The notes under the pieces: model-generated | Seen by the model: only the letters and a program-made list of their open reading frames with translations | Database searches by the model: none | Told to the model about the DNA's origin: nothing | Shown: piece after piece, positions 31,839 to 35,463 of the stretch | Layout of the letters: every line of letters begins with the position of its first letter | Position numbering within the stretch: position 1 is the stretch's first letter | Assembly (NCBI GenBank): GCA_900772835.1 | Contig: CAAGSA010000034.1 | Coordinates: forward strand, 1 to 35,463 | Length of the DNA: 35,463 bases | Direction: 5' to 3' | From: an uncultured Prevotella sp. | Lineage (GTDB): Bacteria; Bacteroidota; Bacteroidia; Bacteroidales; Bacteroidaceae | Position numbers and translations under genes: made by a program

Positions 31839-32348
31839 TCATTTCCTTCGCCTTCTGTTCATCCCCGTCATCGAGTAGACTGTTGCGGCGGCAGCTGCAG
31901 CGAGCATGATTGCTATCGTGCTGATGAACATGTCCGTCAGTTTGAGCCAGAATCCGTCGGTAAACAGCTTGCCGTTCACGGCTATCGGCTCTGACCCTCC
32001 GAGCGCAAACGTCAGTGCGAGTGTCAGCGCGAGCATTGCAGCTGTGGCGATGGCTATTCTGCGTGCCGGTATGCCGTTCTGCGTGCCGTCGCCCCGCCGG
32101 TGCATGCGTCGCCCCCTTGCCACAGCCCATACGGCTATGCCGGCAGCGAGCGCGAGCATCGCGTAGGTGAAAACGAGCAGCACGTCGGTCAGCATCGGTG
32201 CGTTGTATTCCGGTTCGAGGGCGTAGGGTATGTTGTAGCCCACGAGATAGAACAGCACGAACACCACCGTCGCCGCGCCCACCATAATATATAGCGCGCG
32301 CGTGGAGATGCGCTCCGTTTTCCTGTTCTTGGTTTCTTTCATGTTCAT
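31839..32348 (-). CDS. Four-helix membrane protein of the TonB operon, function unknown
   Basis: The 169-residue protein has about four membrane helices (near 20-40, 54-75, 96-115 and 133-155) and basic cytosolic ends (KETKNRKTE at the start, MNRRRRK at the end). Its ATG overlaps the exbB stop in an ATGA arrangement, which implies translational coupling. A second ATG lies two codons later. I recall a protein of this size at this place in other Bacteroidales ExbB/ExbD operons, but no function is established to my knowledge. The location suggests that it belongs to the energy-transducing complex. Confidence 0.75.
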   Translation of the reverse strand: MNMKETKNRKTERISTRALYIMVGAATVVFVLFYLVGYNIPYALEPEYNAPMLTDVLLVFTYAMLALAAGIAVWAVARGRRMHRRGDGTQNGIPARRIAIATAAMLALTLALTFALGGSEPIAVNGKLFTDGFWLKLTDMFISTIAIMLAAAAAATVYSMTGMNRRRRK

Positions 32349-33184
32349 CTTGCGGAGTTTTTATATTTCGTTATCGAGTCGAGCAGCGATATTGCCGACT
32401 CCTCCATCTGGCTCGTGATGTGTTCTATTTTCGAGAGTATATAGTTGTAGAACACCTGCAGCACCACTGCGGCTATGATACCGAATATGGTGGTGATGAG
32501 CGCCACCTTCATTCCGGCAGCCACGATAGTAGGACTGATGTCGCCGGCAATCTGTATCTGCTCGAACGACATCACCATGCCGATTACCGTGCCCAGGAAT
32601 CCCAGCGACGGGGCGATGGCGATGAAGAGTGTGATCCAGGAGCATCCCTTCTCCAGGTTTGCCGCCTGCACGGATCCGTAGCTCGACAGGGAGCGTTCGA
32701 TGCTCTCCGTGCTCTCGTCGATGCGTTCCAGTGCCTTGCTGCAGATGGCAGCCACGGGTCCGCGTGTCTCGTCGCACAACCGGCGTGCTCCCTCCACATC
32801 GCCCTGCTGCAGCCTCATGTCAATGTCGGCCATCATCTTCTTCGCGTCCACCTCGCTCAGTGTGAGATAGATAATCCGTTCGATGCAGAACGCCAGTCCG
32901 AGCACGAGCGCGAGAGCCACGAGCGACATGAATCCTGCTGACCCCTCGATGAATTTCTCCTTGATGATCTGGTGGAAGCTCATCGGTTCGTCGTCGGCCA
33001 TGGCGAGCTCGTCGTCGTCGAGTGCCGCGGTGTCGGCTGCGGCAACGGCGGTTGTGGCTGCAGCCGTGTCGGCAATAGCCGTTGCCGAGTCGTTGTTCAG
33101 TGCTCCCTCTGCTGTTGCTGCGGCAAATAGCATCATTGCCGCCAAAAGTAATCTGCTGAAAAATCTTTGCATATTTCGTTTCAT
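32345..33184 (-). CDS. exbB: ExbB/TolQ/MotA-family proton channel protein
   Basis: The 279-residue protein begins with a signal-like helix (residues 8-25, FSRLLLAAMMLFAAATAEG), then a low-complexity A/D/T stretch. Three membrane helices follow: one near 90-110 (FMSLVALALVLGLAFCIERII) and the pair with the family motif GSWITLFIAIAPSLGFLGTVIGMVMSFEQI-like (around 185-220) and VALITTIFGIIAAVVLQVF. The pentameric channel carries protons with ExbD to drive TonB. The start is either 33184 or 33172; the frame opens further to 33280 over the end of tonB, which is unlikely. It sits 23 bases after tonB. Confidence 0.93.
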   Translation of the reverse strand: MKRNMQRFFSRLLLAAMMLFAAATAEGALNNDSATAIADTAAATTAVAAADTAALDDDELAMADDEPMSFHQIIKEKFIEGSAGFMSLVALALVLGLAFCIERIIYLTLSEVDAKKMMADIDMRLQQGDVEGARRLCDETRGPVAAICSKALERIDESTESIERSLSSYGSVQAANLEKGCSWITLFIAIAPSLGFLGTVIGMVMSFEQIQIAGDISPTIVAAGMKVALITTIFGIIAAVVLQVFYNYILSKIEHITSQMEESAISLLDSITKYKNSAR

Positions 33185-33207
33185 TTTTTTGTTTCCTTGT
33201 CGTTTCC

Positions 33208-33930
33208 CTACAGGCTGAAGTTTACGGGAATGCAGAAATACGTGAGGCACGGCTTGCCCTTGTCCTCGCCCGGTTTCCATTTCGGCATGGTGCGCAGCAC
33301 GCGCAGCGCCTCATTTTCGAGCAGGGGGTCGGCGTGTTTCACCACTTTCAGTTCCGACACCGTGCCGTCCTTCCCCACGATGAACCCCACCTTCACCTGT
33401 CCCTGAATCCTTTTCCGCTGTGCTTCAGCCGGATAGTGCAGGTTTTTCGTAATCCATTTCATGAACTCCACCATTCCCCCCGGAAATTCCGGCAGTTTTT
33501 CCACCACTCTCAGTGCCACGGGGTTATTGTCCAGGTCGGTGGGTTGCTGTGGCAGTGCGGCTGTCTCGTCGTTGCTGTCGTCGTCGGCCTCCTTCGCTCC
33601 TCCGTCGCCTTGTTCCGCCTCTCCGTTGGTCTGGTCGAGTTTCGGTGCCACCTCCGTTTCCGTCTGCACCTCCACCTTCTTTATATTCTGTGCGATGGAG
33701 CGCGCCGCCGACTGCGGTTTCACCGCCGGAATCATGTCGTCGCGCTGCTGCGGAGTGAAGCTGATGTCCTGCACCATGTCGTCGCTGTCGAGCTCCGCCG
33801 CCTCGTCCTGCGCTCCCCCGGAGTGCCACTCCAGGGCAACGAAGAGCATAGTGAGCGCCGCTATTAGTCCGAGCAGGAATCCCGTGTTGCGGTTCGTCGT
33901 TGTGTCGATGCTGATGTATTTCTTTGCCAC
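33208..33930 (-). CDS. tonB: Energy transducer TonB
   Basis: The 240-residue protein has a single N-terminal membrane helix (about 17-33, FLLGLIAALTMLFVALEW), a periplasmic region rich in D, E, Q and N (about 35-145), and a TonB C-terminal domain (about 155-240) with PEFPGGMVEFMKWITKNLHYP, then IQGQVKVGFIVGKDGTVSELKVVK and RTMPKWKPGEDKGKP. In Bacteroidetes the domain contacts the TonB box of SusC-like and siderophore receptors. Two cysteines near the end (PCLTYFC) could be oxidised. It is first in the operon and has the promoter. Confidence 0.93.
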   Translation of the reverse strand: MAKKYISIDTTTNRNTGFLLGLIAALTMLFVALEWHSGGAQDEAAELDSDDMVQDISFTPQQRDDMIPAVKPQSAARSIAQNIKKVEVQTETEVAPKLDQTNGEAEQGDGGAKEADDDSNDETAALPQQPTDLDNNPVALRVVEKLPEFPGGMVEFMKWITKNLHYPAEAQRKRIQGQVKVGFIVGKDGTVSELKVVKHADPLLENEALRVLRTMPKWKPGEDKGKPCLTYFCIPVNFSL

Positions 33931-34012
33931 GATTCGTTAGTCTGTATTTGTTCCCGGCGGCAGAGCGGTGCAGCTGGGCCGTCCGCTTTCGCCGCCATAT
34001 AGTTTCAGATGG

Positions 34013-34020
34013 CAAAGTTA
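34013..34020 (-). promoter_or_regulatory. -7 element of the tonB-exbBD operon
   Basis: On the minus strand TAACTTTG is a perfect -7 box 83 bases before the tonB start. No TTTG was found at the right -33 spacing. Confidence 0.6.
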
Positions 34021-34255
34021 ATGTATTTTTTTGTTACGCTTGCCATAATTCCCGCATAAACAGTCCGTCGTCCCGATATTTTAGTAATCATTAAAACATG
34101 CCTTTCTCCGCCATTTGCATGCCTCGCGCGAGGGGACGGAAAACGGGGTCTGGAAAAACTGTAAGTAAACGACGTGTTTTTCCTTACGGTCGCTCTTGGT
34201 ATCCATCGCTGTGGGTGTTGACTGTAAGCAAACCGTACCCTGTCGGTTTCAAATC

Positions 34256-34346
34256 ATAAGTGCCCCATTTAGTACCCGTAAACGGCATGTTTGCCACACC
34301 TAAGTGCGCCATTTGCGATATCCAAGTATGCCGTTTGCGGTTCCTC
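34256..34346. repeat. 22-23-base degenerate tandem repeat, 4 copies
   Basis: Units at 34256-34277, 34278-34300, 34301-34323 and 34324-34346 each have (A/T)AAG(T)-(A/T)(T/C)G(C)C then (A/G)TTTGC. The core is shared with arrays at 17580 and 27627. The remainder of 34021-34446 shows no gene. The array lies between the divergent tonB and porQ promoters. Confidence 0.6.
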
Positions 34347-34400
34347 TTCCTGTCAGCTGGCCGAAAAAAGCTTCCCCTAAAGCAATATAAAGCATTTTTT

Positions 34401-34432
34401 TTCGTTTTTCTTATCAGTAAGTCGTACCTTTG
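34401..34432 (+). promoter_or_regulatory. Promoter of porQ
   Basis: TTCG (34401-34404), 20 bases, then TACCTTTG (34425-34432), a perfect -7 box. The start codon is only 14 bases past the box, so the leader is about 8-10 bases. Confidence 0.6.
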
Positions 34433-34446
34433 TACAAACAAAACGA

Positions 34447-35403
34447 ATGAAGAAAACAATAATAACCATCATGCTCGCCGTGGCGGCGTTCGCGGCAAAG
34501 GCACAGGAAAGCCAGACAGAATACAACTTCCTGCGCCTGCCCGTCAGTGCCCATGCCGCGGCGTTGGGCGGCGACAACATCTCGATAATCGAAGACGACC
34601 CCTCGCTGATGTTTGCCAATCCCGCCCTGCTCGCGTCCGTTGGCGACAAGACGCTCAATCTGAACTTCATGACCTATATGGCAGGAGCCGCCACGGGCAG
34701 CGCCTCGTTCAACCGGGTGGTGGACGAGAAGGCGTCGTGGGGAGTGATGGCGCAATACATGAACTACGGAACGATGAAGGAAACCGATGCCAACAACGTG
34801 CAGACGGGCGAGTTCTCGGCACAGGAGATAGCCCTGGCAGGAGCCTTCAGCTATACGTTGGCGAAGAACCTCGTGGGAGGAATCACGGCGCGCCTCGTCA
34901 GTTCCTACATCGCCGGCTACAGTTCCATGGCGGCAGGCATCGACCTGGGACTGAACTACTACGACCCCGAGAGCGAGTGGTCCGTGTCGGCAGTGGCCAA
35001 GAACCTGGGCGGCCAGGTGAAGGCATACGACGAAGAATACGGCAAGATGCCCCTCGACCTGCAGCTGGGAGCCACGAAGCGGTTCGAGAACATGCCCTTC
35101 CGGCTCTCGCTCACGATGGTGGGGCTGAACAACTGGAACTACAGTCTGATAAACCACTTCGTTGCCGGAGTGGACCTCATGCTCGGCGACCAGTTCTATG
35201 TGGCAGGTGGCTACAACTTCCGCCGTGCCAAGGACATGAAGATAGCCGAAGGTACGGGCGACGATGCCCAGGAGAGCGCACACGGGGCAGGACTCTCCTT
35301 CGGAGCCGGACTGCAGATGGAGCGCTTCAAACTGCAGGTGGGCTACGCCAAATACCACGTGTCGTCGAGCTCCATAGTGATAAACGCCTCGTTCGCACTA
35401 TAG
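34447..35403 (+). CDS. porQ: Type IX secretion system protein PorQ (PorV/PorQ family)
   Basis: The 318-residue protein begins with a signal peptide (MKKTIITIMLAVAAFAAKAQ) and the family motif FLRLPVSAHAAALGGDNISIIEDDPSLMFANPALLAS, found in PorQ and PorV. The rest is barrel-like with repeated G-x-aromatic strands, ending VINASFAL. PorQ is a 14-strand outer-membrane protein that works with PorZ to display modified sugar on cargo C-terminal domains; that comes from work on Porphyromonas. The tail L rather than F is slightly unusual. A (d)CMP kinase gene often follows porQ, and the next start fits that. Confidence 0.9.
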   Translation: MKKTIITIMLAVAAFAAKAQESQTEYNFLRLPVSAHAAALGGDNISIIEDDPSLMFANPALLASVGDKTLNLNFMTYMAGAATGSASFNRVVDEKASWGVMAQYMNYGTMKETDANNVQTGEFSAQEIALAGAFSYTLAKNLVGGITARLVSSYIAGYSSMAAGIDLGLNYYDPESEWSVSAVAKNLGGQVKAYDEEYGKMPLDLQLGATKRFENMPFRLSLTMVGLNNWNYSLINHFVAGVDLMLGDQFYVAGGYNFRRAKDMKIAEGTGDDAQESAHGAGLSFGAGLQMERFKLQVGYAKYHVSSSSIVINASFAL

Positions 35404-35440
35404 ATTACCAAACAGAAAACATAGAAAACAGATTATGGAT

Positions 35441-35463
35441 ATGAAGAAAATTGTGATAGCCAT
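35441..35463 (+). CDS. cmk: Start of a probable cytidylate kinase gene, truncated by the window
   Basis: Only the first codons are present: MKKIVIA then a partial codon (an alternative ATG lies two codons earlier at 35435). The sequence matches the usual start of Bacteroidetes cmk (KKI-x-IAIDG), and cmk commonly follows porQ, but eight codons cannot prove it. Confidence 0.4.

Overview
The window looks like chromosome from a Bacteroidales bacterium, most likely Prevotellaceae (Prevotella or a close relative). The evidence is the recurrent Bacteroidetes promoter signature (TTG about 19-21 bases upstream of TAnnTTTG), the near absence of Shine-Dalgarno sequences (one clear exception at clpB), the MurF-alanine racemase fusion, a PorQ (type IX secretion) protein, a DUF2851 protein and an ExbB/ExbD/TonB cluster of the Bacteroidetes layout. 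These are inferences from family recognition; no search was run.

Layout: (1) 1-950: the 3' end of an AT-rich GNAT acetyltransferase, then a minus-strand tRNA-Val with its own promoter and terminator. (2) 950-5.6 kb: clpB and a MATE exporter, both minus strand, separated by a structured AT-rich gap. (3) 5.6-10.7 kb: a tandem-GNAT protein plus topoisomerase IV subunit B (parE), then an S41 C-terminal processing protease. (4) 11-13.1 kb, minus strand: a small outer-membrane barrel and a DUF2851 protein. (5) 13.3-17.4 kb: the murF-alr fusion and an ExuT-like MFS transporter. (6) 17.7-23.9 kb: a tiny His-rich membrane protein (minus), B12-dependent ribonucleotide reductase nrdJ, folB, an Amidase_3-SPOR cell wall amidase and an MlaD-type lipid-transport protein. 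(7) 24.4-27.1 kb: dnaA and a membrane-anchored AraC regulator. (8) 27.2-30.5 kb: a 57-codon ORF, a zinc-type CDF exporter, a divergent BASS-type transporter and an Lrp/AsnC regulator. (9) 30.7-33.9 kb: a minus-strand tonB-exbB-(4-TM protein)-exbD-exbD operon that would energise TonB-dependent outer-membrane receptors. (10) 34.4 kb to the end: porQ and the first codons of what is probably cmk.

Functionally this is mostly housekeeping sequence: proteostasis, DNA topology and replication, dNTP and folate synthesis, peptidoglycan synthesis and remodelling, and envelope energetics. The least explained structure is non-coding. At least eleven intergenic gaps carry short degenerate tandem arrays with periods of 22-23, 25, 33 or 44 bases, often touching a stop codon or beginning at a promoter -7 box. 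Four of them appear to share a core like ATGCCGTTTGCGG. No phage, insertion sequence, CRISPR array or origin could be supported.
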